Shown: piece after piece, positions 12,266 through 23,063 of the stretch
Layout: the number at the start of each line of letters is the position of its first letter
Position numbering within the stretch: position 1 is the first letter of the stretch
Assembly (NCBI RefSeq): GCF_043290135.1
Contig: NC_134701.1
Location: 99,378,202 to 99,442,201, forward strand
Source: Rhipicephalus microplus
Lineage: Eukaryota; Arthropoda; Arachnida; Ixodida; Ixodidae
Direction: 5' to 3'
Length of the DNA: 64,000 bases
Made by a program: the position numbers and the translations under genes
Notes under the pieces: generated by a model
Databases searched by the model: none
What the model was told of the DNA's origin: nothing
Seen by the model: only the letters and a program-made list of their open reading frames with translations

Positions 12266-12332
12266 CCCTACTGCACGCGTAATCCAGAAGCGGGCAATTC
12301 TTGTCCGCTTCTGGATTACACGTGCGGTAGGG
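12266..12332. repeat. 28-bp inverted repeat with 11-nt loop
   Basis: Arms 12266-12293 and 12305-12332 pair with two mismatches (CCCTACTGCACGCGTAATCC against CCCTACCGCACGTGTAATCC, then AGAAGCGG in both). The loop is GCAATTCTTGT. It lies about 200 bp downstream, in element orientation, of the Penelope fragment. It could be part of that element's 3' region or an independent hairpin. I did not find a hammerhead ribozyme core here. Confidence 0.85.
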
Positions 12333-12529
12333 ATCTCCCGACTTCAGAGGGTTACTGTTGGGCATGTCATGTTTGGCAAAATTGAGTGGATAGTGAGGTA
12401 AAAAATAAAACAGAGGACAGCTGTATTTAGGAAGAGCAGTTACACTTGGAATTATTTTGAGTTGTCCAATGCCCTTCGCAGCTGCAGTGCCGTGCACTCA
12501 GTTATTTTTTCAATATTGCTGTTATTCTT

Positions 12530-12943
12530 TTCTAATGTTTATAAGTTACAAAAGTACCCGAATTCTCATTTACTCCTCTATCGAAAGTGTTAAATTGGTG
12601 GATAAGGTATGAATCTCGTTGTTCACGACCTTGGTTTGATATAAATCCCGTCTCAATGAGCCTTACTGATAGTTTGTTAAATGCATGGTCGAGAAGATTG
12701 AGTTGTTTTGATAGGGGTAGACTTGGGGTTGATTTCGCATGGGCTCTGTGTATATTGAAGCGAATACTAAACGGCGTTTCTGTTTGTCTTAGGTACTGCA
12801 TACTGCACACGTTGCATTCGAGTACGTATACCACATTAAAGGAATCGCATGTTAGGCTTCCTCTTATGTTAATCAAAAAGTTGGGTTGTGTGGTGCTTGC
12901 TTTGTGTGTTTCTCGCATCGATTTACAAACAAGACATCGTGAA
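12530..12943 (-). pseudogene. Penelope-like element fragment: GIY-YIG endonuclease domain
   Basis: The minus-strand frame carries the C-terminal endonuclease of a Penelope-like retroelement. A cysteine pair CLVCK near 12930 is followed by LTCDSFNVVYVLECNVC, then QYLRQTETPFSIRFNIHRAH, a histidine-containing DHAF block and REQRDSYLIHQFNT. This order (linker Cys, GIY position as VVY, YIG position as YLR, Arg on the helix, downstream acidic residue) matches the GIY-YIG nuclease of Penelope elements. The glycine of the YIG motif is replaced by Arg, so activity is doubtful. The reverse transcriptase part is missing: at about 12943 the sequence changes to an RTE element on the other strand. The frame is open for 128 codons from 12918 to its stop at 12532. 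Confidence 0.8.
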
Positions 12944-13611
12944 GTTGTAAAAGACTATGTCTACTTAGGGCAGGTAATAACCACAGAGCCGAACCACGAG
13001 ATTGATTTGTGGGGTTTAACGTCCCAAAACTACTATTTCATTATGAGAGACGCCGTGAACCACGAGATTGAAGTAACTAAAAGAATAAGAATTGGGTGGA
13101 GCATATTCGGCAAGCACTCTCAAATTATGACAGGTAGATTGCTACTATCCCTCATGAGGAAGGTATATAACAGCTGTATCTTGCCGGTGCTTAGCTACGG
13201 AGCAGAAACCTGGAGACTTACAAAAAGGGTTCAGCCTAAAATGAGGACGACGCAGCGAGCAATGGCAAGAAAAATGGTAGGTGTAACCTTAAGAGACAAG
13301 AAGAGAGCAGAGTGGATTAAGGGACAAACGGGGGTTAAGGATATCATAGTTGAAATAAAGAAGAAGAAATGGACAGGGGCCGGGCATGTAGCGCGTAGAC
13401 AGGATAACCGCTGGTCATTAAGGGTAACTAACTGGATTCCCAGAGAAGGGAAGCGGGTTAGGGGGAGACAGAAGGTTAGGTGGGCACATGATATTAAGAA
13501 ATTTGCGGGTATAAATTGGCAGCAGCAAGCATAGGACCGGGTTAACTGGCGGAACATGGGAGAGGCCTTTGTCCGGCAGTGGACGTAGTCAGGCTAATGA
13601 TGATGATGATG
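12944..13611 (+). pseudogene. 5'-truncated RTE-type LINE, C-terminal part of the reverse transcriptase
   Basis: From DYVYLGQVITT through GWSIFGKHSQIMTGRLLLSL, SYGAETWRLTK and RWAHDIKKFAGINWQQQ the frame matches the thumb and C-terminal region of RTE-like retrotransposon proteins. Past the TAG or frame break near 13534 the usual tail (DRVNWR, GEAFV, QWT) is still readable. The element ends in a TGATGATGATGATGA tail (13597-13611), typical of RTE 3' ends. The endonuclease and the catalytic RT core are absent because of 5' truncation. It is dead. A 66-bp insertion (SINE fragment plus duplicated target) at 12992-13071 keeps the frame. The 315-codon ORF spanning 12587-13534 is chimeric: its first third is antisense to the Penelope fragment. 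Confidence 0.85.
13006..13057 (-). mobile_element. 5'-truncated Ruka-type SINE fragment with 14-bp target-site duplication
   Basis: The minus strand reads ACGGCGTCTCTCATAATG and then a GGGACGTTAAACCCCACA block, the 3' end of the Ruka-like SINE seen at 22830-23063. It is flanked by exact copies of AACCACGAGATTGA at 12992-13005 and 13058-13071. The element plus one target copy is 66 bp, 22 codons, so the RTE frame around it stays open. Confidence 0.85.
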
Positions 13612-13696
13612 ACAACAATCTTAGTGCTATGTGAACGTGCAATGCCAGCCACTGTAAAATGATTGAAGATAAGTTTTTAAACTTTCACAAAGTATA

Positions 13697-13701
<5 letters not shown>

Positions 13702-13770
<69 letters not shown>
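13702..13770. repeat. (AT)n microsatellite
   Basis: An uninterrupted run of 69 bases. It directly precedes the first 457-bp tandem unit, just as a second AT tract follows the second unit. Confidence 0.99.
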
Positions 13771-13772
<2 letters not shown>

Positions 13773-14229
13773 AAAAAGAAGTGTATACCTAAGAGCTAGT
13801 TTTTCCGTGTTTTTGACACAATATTAATGAGGTCTAACAGACGGTAATGCCAAGGAATGTGCAGGGGAAGTTATTAGAACCAATAGAACGTAAATAAAAA
13901 GAAATAAAAGAGGATGCAAAAGTTACCAGCCGTGAGCAGGAATCGAACCTACGACCTTCGAATAACGCGTTCGATGCTCTAACCACTGAGCTACCACAGC
14001 GGCCTTCCCTCAATCCACTTTCTTGGGTTTATATGTGAAGTTAGAAGTATGAGTGACAGTCAGCGCCATCTATAAGCCACGCGACGAGTGTGAACCACTC
14101 TTTTATGCGCACGTTTGGCGTCACGTAGCACGTGAACTTATTACGAGCGGGCAGCTGATTAATAGTCCCTCGTATACAACCTAATGACACCAAGTCTGCC
14201 AGTACGAGACCCTCGTTAAATGAAATAAG
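13771..14229 (-). repeat. Tandem unit 1 with tRNA-like module
   Basis: First of two head-to-tail copies at an offset of 457 bp; for example, the GTGTATACCTAAG landmark is at 13781 and 14238. Order in the plus orientation: a GTTTTTCCGTGTTTTTGACA block, a tRNA-like sequence on the minus strand, a CAGCGCCATCTATAAGCCA block and a GTTTGGCGTCACGTAGCA block. Unit 1 then has about 100 bp (14115-14229) that unit 2 lacks. Fragments of this type are, from memory, common in tick assemblies. Confidence 0.85.
13928..14000 (-). pseudogene. tRNA-like sequence in tandem unit 1 (complete cloverleaf, aberrant anticodon loop)
   Basis: Read on the minus strand, 73 nt fold as a full cloverleaf. The acceptor is GCTGTGG/TCACGGC with one G.T near each end of the helix. 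T8-A9 are present. The D stem is GCTC/GAGC with loop AGTGGTTA. The anticodon stem is TCGAA/TTCGA with loop CGCGTTA. The T arm is GTAGG-TTCGATT-CCTGC. Box A (TAGCTCAGTGG) and box B (GGTTCGATTCC) match the RNA polymerase III consensus. Position 33, normally T, is G, so the nominal CGT anticodon would probably not decode normally. It is better regarded as a tRNA-derived repeat module than a functional tRNA. Confidence 0.75.
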
Positions 14230-14584
14230 GGAAAAAAGTGTATACCTAAGGGCTCGTTTTTCCGTGTTTTTGACACAATATTAATGAGATCTAACAGACA
14301 GTAATGCCAAGGAATGTACAGGAGAAGTTATTAGAACCAATGGAATGTAAACAAAAAGAAAGAAAAGTGGATGAAAAAATTACCAGCAGTGAGCAGGAAT
14401 CGAACCTACGACATTCGAATAACGCGTTCGATGCTCTAACCACTCAGCTACCACAGCGGCCTCCCCTCCATCCACTTTTTTGAGTTTATATGTGAATTTA
14501 GAAGTAGGAGTGACAGTCAGCGCCATCTATAAGCCAAGCGACGAGTGTGAACCACTCTTTTATGCGCATGTTTGGCGTCACGTA

Positions 14585-14586
<2 letters not shown>
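14230..14586 (-). repeat. Tandem unit 2 with tRNA-like module, ending in an AT tract
   Basis: Matches unit 1 from GAAAAA.GTGTATACC to GGCGTCACGTAGCA, then passes directly into (AT)n at 14587. Roughly 93% identical to unit 1 by eye. Confidence 0.85.
14385..14457 (-). pseudogene. tRNA-like sequence in tandem unit 2
   Basis: Same 73-nt cloverleaf as in unit 1, but with a D-stem mismatch (TAGCTGAGTGG), an acceptor mismatch (TCACTGC) and one change in the variable loop (ATGTC). Box B is intact. The anticodon loop is again CGCGTTA. The changes disturb stems that are intact in unit 1, so unit 2 is the more decayed copy. Confidence 0.7.

Positions 14587-14624
<38 letters not shown>
14587..14624. repeat. 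(AT)n microsatellite
   Basis: Nineteen AT units that replace the right part of tandem unit 2. This produces the Tyr-Ile repeat ORFs on both strands. Confidence 0.98.
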
Positions 14625-14627
<3 letters not shown>

Positions 14628-17600
14628 GTACCTTGTTACTTTGGTTACTTTGTCCCGTTTGCACTTCCAGATTGTCATAACGAATAACCCAGCTACATTT
14701 TTTCTGCATGTTGTTTCAGTCAATCAAAATAGCCCCCGCCCAAAGATTACTTCACAATGGCCTCTTTACAAAGCATGTAACAAGTTTTTCAGCATTTGTC
14801 TTGCGCGAACCACCTGGTTAATAAATTTTCAGCACTGTTTGAAGCAAGAATTTTCTTTGCGGCCGGATTCAGTACGTCGTCGTTAATTGTACTGTTAGGC
14901 GAATCTTGCTGGCACACAAAATCAGTGTGACGATTGGGAAGTTCCAAGAATTCGATCGTAATAAGTATTTATTAAATTAGCGTTCATGACCAGGAAGTCA
15001 AAGTAGAAGTGCCTTCTCGCTTCTATGCATGCATTCGATGCGGTGAATAAATATTGGATCAATCAAATTGGATGGCCACATGATTACAAGTCTGTTAATA
15101 TCGCTGCTTTAAAACGCAAATACCGTGTTACATATGATACGTTTATTTTGAAAGAGCAGGGACATATTTGAGTACGCTTGCATTATCTCTGTAAAATCAG
15201 CGTTGTGTTATCTTATCTGAATAATGATAAGAGTCCTAGATCAAATGTGCATTCTTGAATAAATAAATGAAGCTTATTTGAAAAAAATATATTGGTGCAT
15301 GTAATAGGGCTCTGAAGGCGCGCTGTTCTCTGGAGTGGCGAAATATCAGTAACTCTTAGAATAACGCCTATGCAATAGGAAAGCAGGACACAAAAGGTAC
15401 ACGCACAGAATTTCAAGAGCTATTTAGCAATGTTGACATGAATTCCAGTTTCCTTGTTCGAGAAGTTTCGACTATAACCCTTGTATGAAATTTTATCTTT
15501 CTAGTTTTTTGGCCTGCACAGCGTTTCTTTCTGTGCGAAGTGCATCAGTGATTACACAAACTTGCAAAGTAGGTGGCCGAAGTTTCTTTCTTACAGATCA
15601 GGTCACCGTGCACTGAGCCAACATTCTATTTCTCGACAAGACGTCAGTGCCACAGCTGCGGTTACCAAAAAGCGATCAGGCAGCTCAGCAGTTGTCTGTT
15701 CCTTGCTATATTCAGCGGGATGATTTTTTTATTCAGAACGAGACACAAGGGAAACTGAACATCAAGGAGAACGCGTAGGATGCCTTAGGGGAAATGACAC
15801 GTCGTTGCAAATGCATCGAAAGTTCTCGGCTCCACCAAACAACCCGTTAACAGCCGTCTACCATGACTGCACTCTTTAAAGCCCAGAATACGAGGCTTGC
15901 GTGAACCAAATGGTTATTTGGCGAGCTCCACTAACATGCCAAAAAGGGGGAGGGGGAGTGAGGCAGCAGAAGTAGGCACAGAAATGTGGCAGCGTTATGC
16001 TCAAAGTAGGGCGCTTCTTCTGTGGAGGCGTCACTTTCACTCCAGCGGTCGGTGCTCATAAGCAGTCCTCTGTGCATTAACACTACATGTAGTGGGGTGC
16101 TTGCACGAACTGACTTTGCTGTATATATGGAAAGCTTTTACAGCAGAAGATTCTAGAGAGCCCGATATTTTCGATGCTAAAAATAGACGTCGTTCTTCTT
16201 TAAAGCAAAATACCACTGCACATTGAGATTTCCCGCAGAACGTTGAATGAGTGAAACGAGCAAACCTAGGAAACTTCTTGAAAACTGGCAGAGCAGGTTC
16301 TTCTTTTCCACTGCTGACGTAACTTCTTCCATGCATTTCTTTTACAGAGTCAAAAGGATTTTAAAGCACGGCTCCCTTCATCCTAAGGAAAAAAAAAGTA
16401 TCCTCATGAAGTTAGCACACATTCAGAGACGCGCACTGCGTAATTTAGTTTTGATTGGCTATCATAATAACAGAAAAATAAAATAGAGATAAATGATACA
16501 ACTACACGACTGTCAGAAAATGTCGTTGTGATTGAAAACGCAAACGGTATTTCGCTTTTGTGTATAATTCCACCTTCTTCAGTTTGTTGCACACTCCTTA
16601 TTATTACGTGGTATCCATCGTAGAGAATGGAGTCGACAGACCATTGTTGCTTTGATTGTAGGAGCGTGTAACACTCACAGTATCAAAGCTCAATTAACAC
16701 TCATAGTGAAAAACAATGACAAACGACATCTTAGGTTGTCAGAGAGTCCATAGATACAACTCTCCCCGCTCTCATACATGCGATAAAGTAGACATCCTGG
16801 TGTAATAGATGATTATCGCAGATTTTAAATATTGTACTCGGCTATGCTATTTGTACACTCGAATAGGCACGAAAAATCAGGGACACTTTCGAAAACGGCA
16901 GCCTCAAGACGAAAAAGTATTCAAGCGTGCTTTTTATTGGCTGACCAGTGAAGCAAAATATGGTGGTCAACCACAAAAAACGATCGCCATGCTATGCCCG
17001 TGAGAAACACACTTTGTATATAGCAAAAAACCTTCTTTCTGGACGTGGGGTGTGAGGCCAGTTGGCCGTTTTTTTGTAGTAATAATTTGAACGAACTATT
17101 TATTTTATCTATGATTTTTCGATGTCGCACCATAGCTGAGGATGATGAGGATCTTTTGTGGGTGAGGAAACTGGTCAGACAAATGACTCTTTTAGTTCTA
17201 CGCCGTAAAAGCCGCAGGAAAGCTTATTCATTCATTCATTCGTTTATTCAATCATTCATTCATTCATTCTATTTTTTGTGGCTTTATATTATTTTTTTCA
17301 ACATACAGCTTCTTGAATAAAGAATTTGTAGAGAACATTTACATGGCAGCATAGTATAACTTTTCTGTACCAATCAGTCATTTGTGTAAGCAAATAAATG
17401 CACAGGCGGCTTCTTCTTCAAGTGCTCTGTGTTATGTAGATTCTGAGTACAATTAAAAGAGCACGACGGCTCTGAATATATTCAGATCAAAGCTCAGAGG
17501 CTTCTCACAGTTCTTTAAGTAGGTGTGCTAAAAAAATTGAGCTGAATCAATGTATGGTTGAGAGATGACGAAATTATCGAACGCTTCGAGCTGGTTTTAA

Positions 17601-18502
17601 TGTTCAATCGTAACTCAGGTAAACTTGCCTACCTAGTAACACAGAATATGTTAGCACTAAGTGAAGTACAAAATTCAGCTAGTTCGACGCTGCGAAAACC
17701 GCTTGACAGAACAGCTGCAGCCGCTTTTATCAGGTATATCACCATCCTGCTCACACTATCATACTGACATGTTTTCATCAAGCGCCGTATCATTCAAAGA
17801 GAAGTAGTTTACGTACGTGCCCACTACGCCACAGCCAATTGTCACTCGCTCGTGAATATGGCTAGAAGCTGTTTTTACAGCTGCTTTCCAGACATAATGG
17901 TCGGGGTTTGCCTAACGTATTTGAAAGTGACGAGAGGGCTGATGTCACAAAGGGCAAAACTGTATTTTTTGCGAATAGCCTGCAAGGAGACTTCGCCATA
18001 TTGTGGCCTATATCTTGTATCCTGCAGCAAAGTAACATATTCTACCCGAGCTGGCACAGCAAGCAAGGCCTGGCAGAGCGAGCACTTAGAAAACAGGGGC
18101 CGTGGACGTTGTATAAAAAGGGCTATTGTTGCCATTTAAAACACGGTATTTCTGATACATCTTATACGGATATATCAATGGTGGTTTTGGACGCCTACTT
18201 CGAGGGGAAGTTGGCTCTGCAGATGAAGGAATCACTGCGTTCGCAGCAAATGGGTCTTTTATTGATTTGTCTTACTTTCTGGTAGCTTAAACGACCAAGT
18301 ACTAGTGATTACTTAGTGATGTCTCTTTCGAGTTCAAACGTTCGTATTTCTAACCAAATGATCGCTTTCAAAACATCTGCAGCAAGTACACTTTCGTCTT
18401 TGGTGCGTGGTGCATATTTAAATAATCTTATGACAAATAATAAAAAGCTTTAGTACACTCACCGCTAGATCATGCCGCAGTCACGGCTTGAGTGCGCAAA
18501 AT
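14625..18502. other. Stretch without recognisable genes
   Basis: Ordinary AT-rich sequence with short ORFs. The only simple sequence is a (TTCA)n run at 17225-17269. I found no element ends or convincing exons. Confidence 0.45.
17225..17269 (+). repeat. (TTCA)n microsatellite
   Basis: Imperfect TTCA run with two interruptions, responsible for a Ser-Phe-Ile-His repeat in one frame. Confidence 0.95.
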
Positions 18503-18949
18503 TTATGCTGCTATACTAAATGGTTCTCTCTGCAACGAACGTTTGCGACATGGTAACGTTATTTCTAGTACATTTGCGAACGCTCTAACACTAAACGTAA
18601 ATTGAATACTATAAAAAAACTTGAACATTCGGGTGATAATCGCAAACATTACGATAATGTTGTGCCTACAGTAGAGTACCACCATCTTTTTTGACGAACC
18701 AGTGGCCAAAAAGCCACCAGCGAGTTCATATTCCGTTTTGGGCACGTACGAGAGATTCCCGGTCCTTAAATAGATCGTAAATTTCTTGATCGGGAGCTCT
18801 TTAGGAAAATAGTATCGGTTTAGTGATTGAGCATTGTCGTTTACTGAAAGGAGCGTTGATGCTGAGCTCGTAAGGCAATTTGCAGTCTCGAAGAGCCTGA
18901 ATGGGGTCACACGAACTGAGTCCCACACGATTATGATAAACCCAATCAT
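18503..18949 (-). CDS. Unassigned 148-codon open frame
   Basis: This is one of the longest frames outside the LINEs. The product has a hydrophobic start (MIGFIIIVWDSV), a middle region with RYYFPKELPIKKFTIYLR and YELAGGFLATGSSKKMVVLY, then another hydrophobic stretch near residues 98-115. I recognise no family. There is no upstream TATA or Kozak context that decides the start, and no nearby exon supports it. A 148-codon frame can arise by chance in 64 kb, so this is more likely fortuitous than real. Confidence 0.15.
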   Translation of the reverse strand: MIGFIIIVWDSVRVTPFRLFETANCLTSSASTLLSVNDNAQSLNRYYFPKELPIKKFTIYLRTGNLSYVPKTEYELAGGFLATGSSKKMVVLYCRHNIIVMFAIITRMFKFFYSIQFTFSVRAFANVLEITLPCRKRSLQREPFSIAA

Positions 18950-20119
18950 TCTTTACGTATACTGCAATGACGCATTCATTGTTTTTCTATGAGACATATT
19001 CTTTTTGTCTCTTAATCACCCGCGACTGCCTAAAAATATACCACATAGCTCAGAAATATTTGGAAAGATTGCGTGTAAACAACCTCATCATTTTTTCAAT
19101 TTGTTCGGTTGATTCTTGTCTTGTGGCCTTTGTTTAGTCGTCAGGTACCTTACCTAGAAACAGAACCCTTGTTTTTTGACAAAATTACTCTTGTCAGCTA
19201 TCTAGAGATCGGCATCGCAGAATGCTGTAAGTAGACTGGCAAATCAGTTTAGGAATTCGTCTTTATCGAAGAAGCAAATTACTATAGCATCAATGCAGAG
19301 ACTTCAAAACGTGACATGAAACAGTCGCAAGAGGTAGTTCGTCACCTTTTGAACTCGAGCAGGTGCGTTCTTCTATTCAAATGGGAGTCGATTACAGCGA
19401 TAGAAACCAGATGACGTTCGGAAGAGATTGTATTTCTTTTGTATCTTTAATGTGCAACTCACCAAAAAAAGTTACTTGATTCAATGCGTCAGGACTCTGT
19501 GAAGTCACCCATGCCAGATATAATGCCGCAGTTCAGTTTATGCTATGTGTCCGAATTGCGTAATTAGAGGAGAAGCACTTGTTTTACATTACTGGGGTGC
19601 TCGCTAATATGTGGCGTTGGCAAGATACGTGTATCTGTGTTGAAAAACTGCACTTTACGAGCCGCAGAAAAGTTGTCTTTCAACTTGTTTATTAGCTGAA
19701 TGTTTTTTTCAGCTCAGTAGGCAGAGGCCCCTGTGGCACATATGCAAGTGAGTTTTCCTAGGGGAAGGTGGTACTGTCAAAAGGTATTTTCTTGAACGCG
19801 AAAGCTCTGGTCGAGTGCTTGAACAAACAGCCATAACTGAGAAATTTGGCCGACGACACCTGCGCAAGGAAAAAACGCAAACATCTTGCTCAGGCTACTT
19901 TATTTTGCTGTGCAAACTATAGCTGAAATGTGTTTTTTTATTTCAGAATTATCTTCCCAAATGTTTGAAGAAATAATGCGTTAAGTGGAGGACAGCAAAT
20001 CTACGCAGTGCTGTCGATACGTTGCACGCAGTATTTATTTGCGGCTGCTTTCAACTTGCGTGGCTTTCAGCGTGTCTCAGGAAATACATCAGAGAGTTTC
20101 TTCTTGTTTTTCTTGTCAG

Positions 20120-20179
20120 TGCTGTGCTCAACCGATGGTTGAAAGGCCCGTGCTTGTGGTGCTCCCAATTCACATACAG
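20120..20179 (+). CDS. Possible 60-nt internal exon
   Basis: A long pyrimidine tract ending in TTCTTGTCAG (20119) is followed by 60 nt and a CAG|GTGACA donor. Two of the three frames are open, one reading CCAQPMVERPVLVVLPIHIQ. The splice signals are the best-looking pair in this part of the window, but no neighbouring exon confirms it. Confidence 0.15.
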
Positions 20180-20496
20180 GTGACACTGCTCTCACTGTCG
20201 AATCCCCGTTATTCTTGCCTGTCCAGTGCGAGCTACAATTCACTTCTACGCCTGAAGTTCACATTATTTCGAAAGCAAGTAACATTGTTTGGGAGCCACT
20301 CGATGTAAATGAAGGGTAGTAAAAGCGATACAGTGTACAAGATTGTTCAAATTTTTCTTCTCAGACTGCCACTTTCTTAGCGGCGAAAGCATGCTTGTTA
20401 TGCCAAGAGGCTGCTCGTTACTTCCGGCCAAATCTGACAATTTTCGCTAGTACAGCGAGGGAAGGCCTTGACACAAACTTTCTCTATGTATAAAAC

Positions 20497-20545
20497 AACA
20501 ATAATAATAATATTATTATTAACATAAAATAATAATCATTATTAG
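20497..20545. repeat. AAT/ATT simple repeat with dyad symmetry
   Basis: AATAATAATA passes into TATTATTATT, then AAAATAATAATCATTATTAG, so it forms a small hairpin. Confidence 0.9.
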
Positions 20546-22829
20546 AAGTGTCGTGGTGTAATGTCCTAAAACCTTCGTTGCCCCTGATAGGGCACGTGTC
20601 CAAAGTACGGCTGAGTGGAGTATAGTTTACCAGATTTAAGCTCTGCAGCAAGCTCCTGTAACATAATTCACTTGGTGGACTTGGCGTCCTTTTCTTACCA
20701 GAATTTTCTGACTACGCATTGCGAGACATTGCTCTTTAAGTATCACAATTCGTTGCCGACCAAATAAACAAATCTTGTCTGCAAACGCCAGTCAAATTCC
20801 ATTAATATGAAATCAGTGCTTTCACAAGCCATTAATATTTTATTTGTTTATTTATTATTTGTTGGTTTGCTTACGCTGCAGGCTCAAAGAGAATATATCA
20901 GCTGTGATCTAGAAAAATACAGTGTTGTGAAAAGCACAATAACGTACAAGCAGCGACTATAGGCGCACAAAATTTAATGCATGCAGCTAAACTTTAGTTT
21001 CAGGCAACAGCCATGGTGCAAATGGGGGGGGGGGGGCGTCTATCGTGCACCGTTTAAGAGCCATGGCTACTCCAATCTAGAATATAGTTTTTTGTTCACT
21101 TAAGCCATGGCGAAGCCGGAAAGGGCAGGCTTCGGAACGTAGCCGCTCGTCTCTAAGCTGCATGCCCTCCTAGTTTGTGGGATCGATGTTTTTCTGCACT
21201 GGGTCCCATCTGATGTACGAATTCCGGGAAGCAAACAGGGAGACGCCCTGGTGAAAAAAGCAGCCCCGTAAGCAAGAAACTAAATGCGCCACAACCTTGC
21301 ATCGTCAAACAGAGCGCGGTCGACGCGCTAGAAAAACGGTATCCACGAATTTATATTCTTATTAAGGACACGCACTTAACTAGATCTCAAAATGAGTTCT
21401 TTGTGAGTATTGCAGTAACCAATTGTACACGCTTAGTACTTATACCACGACCGTGATATAAGGTATAAAGCGAGCACAAATAAGCCTCACTAAGTAGCGC
21501 AGGATTAAGGATTTATGTCTAAGATTTAAAGTGAACAGACATATACCACCTTAAGTTTCCCCCGGGGAATGGTTTACGTCTCTCGTTGATCTCTCAAAAT
21601 TTTCCTCGTATCGCTATTCCGAAAGTCTTGTTGATGTGTTTGTATTCGTTGTACCTCTACCACTCAAGATCGCTGTGTTTATGTTCTTGTGCACTCTACT
21701 CATAACGCTGTAGAATATTGGGACTATTTTACATCAATATGTACGCGTGTATTCTGTACCATAAACGCTTGTTCGTGTGTATCTTATGCTTCGCCGTCAC
21801 GGCAGCATGACCTGGTCAAGCATTTTCAGCTTGCAATATTCTTCCCTAAGGCAAACTTAGCAATATCGCCTTGAATAAATATTTCAAATTGAAATCAAAT
21901 GAAATTGCGCCATGCAGAATGCTTTAAGCCACGATTAATACTGTGTAATTACGAAGATGGCATAAGCGCTCTAAAAAAAAAACCAGCTCAGGGGAGAAAT
22001 AACGTCAACTTTAGCCCTGAATTGTGTCCTTTGTTCACCAGAAGACCAAGTCTCTGAATAGCTTGTCGTGCGCAAAATCGAAGGATTACCGAATGGACGA
22101 ACGGCTCATATACACGATCGGAGGGGGGGGGGGGTTGAGGGGATGAAAAGACGCTTGATCTGCAGGCCATGTGGTGACGGGTAAGCAGCCTTTCAAAGGT
22201 ATGGCTTTTGCTCAGGTGCGCCTCATTGTTCCGAAACTCGCCCTTATATTTGTCGGTGTTGTGATTGCATGACGTGGGGAAATGAGGGGAGAAGAGTGAG
22301 GCAAACGCCTGTGCAGGGGTTCAGTGAACTGATGACAAGGCTCGGTAGCACACTCACAGTTACCATGAAGGATATAATGCGAGAAAAGATTTATTTGTCG
22401 GGGCCTAATACTGCGCTGTTCATTATAAATTTTTTAAGGTAGTTCAGTATTCTTCGAAATATTTGCTAGCGGGAAATTTATGCATGTCTGATGTACATTT
22501 CAGCGCGTATATAGCGTATTCATCCGCGTCGGACTTTTCCGGGATCGGTCACAGTCACTACAGTCAGATGTGCGACTCGTGTTCTTCATTCGTCGGGATC
22601 TTTCTAGCTCTTATTCAGCGGAAGGCGAAAGCCGCTTAAGACACTATCAATGTATACCTGTAAAGAACATGCTTCGGTGCATATCCTGTAAGTGTGGAAG
22701 CACGCGCATTTGTGTTTCTGTGAAACGGCTGTTTATTGTGTTGAAAACCGCAACTTTTCTTTCCAGAAATGAACACCCAATCTTACATGCAAGACTGTTT
22801 CGCGGTTTATTTGGTTCCAAGCCTATTCT

Positions 22830-23063
22830 GCCGTGATGGTCTAGTGGCTAAGGTAATCGGCTGCTGACCCGCAGGTCGCGAGATTGAATCCCAGCTTCGG
22901 CGGCTGCATTTCGTATGGAGGCAAAAATGCTGTAGGCCCATGGGCTCAGATTTGGGTGCACTTTAAAGAACCCCAGGTGGTCTAAATTTCCGGAGCGTTC
23001 CCATACGGCGTCTCTCATAATGATATGGTAATATTGGAACGTTAAACTCCACATATCAATCAC
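22830..23063 (+). mobile_element. Ruka-type tRNA-derived SINE, near full length
   Basis: The 5' part is tRNA-related: a box A-like TGGTCTAGTGGCTAAGG, then CGGCTGCTGACCCGCAGGTC and a box B-like GAGATTGAATCCC. The body carries ATGGAGGCAAAAATGC, GTGCACTTTAAAGAACCCC, AGGTGGTCTAAATTTCCGG and GGCGTCTCTCATAATGATAT. The 3' end is GTTAAACTCCACATATCAATCA. This order matches the Ruka SINE family described from Rhipicephalus appendiculatus. Such elements are transcribed by RNA polymerase III and mobilised by LINE machinery. No clear target-site duplication was found. The antisense 71-codon ORF across it is an artefact. Confidence 0.9.

Larger units (their letters stand above)
18950..22829. other. Stretch without recognisable genes
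   Basis: Apart from the possible small exon and the AAT repeat, the only notable sequences are poly-G runs at 21024-21036 (13 G) and 22123-22134 (12 G). No mobile element was recognised. Confidence 0.4.

Noticed and set aside
12266..12332. Penelope-associated hammerhead ribozyme
   Set aside because: The inverted repeat is clear, but the conserved CTGANGA and GAAA core elements were not found.
12587..13534. A 315-codon ORF that looks like a single large gene
   Set aside because: Its first third is antisense to a Penelope endonuclease fragment and the rest is a truncated RTE with a SINE insert; it is a chance fusion of element remnants.
13928..14000. Functional tRNA-Thr(CGT)
   Set aside because: The cloverleaf is complete, but U33 is missing in the anticodon loop, and it lies in a duplicated repeat unit whose second copy is decayed.
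14480..14723. ORFs with Tyr-Ile repeats
   Set aside because: Translations of the (AT)n microsatellite.
22848..23063. 71-codon minus-strand ORF
   Set aside because: Antisense of the Ruka-type SINE.
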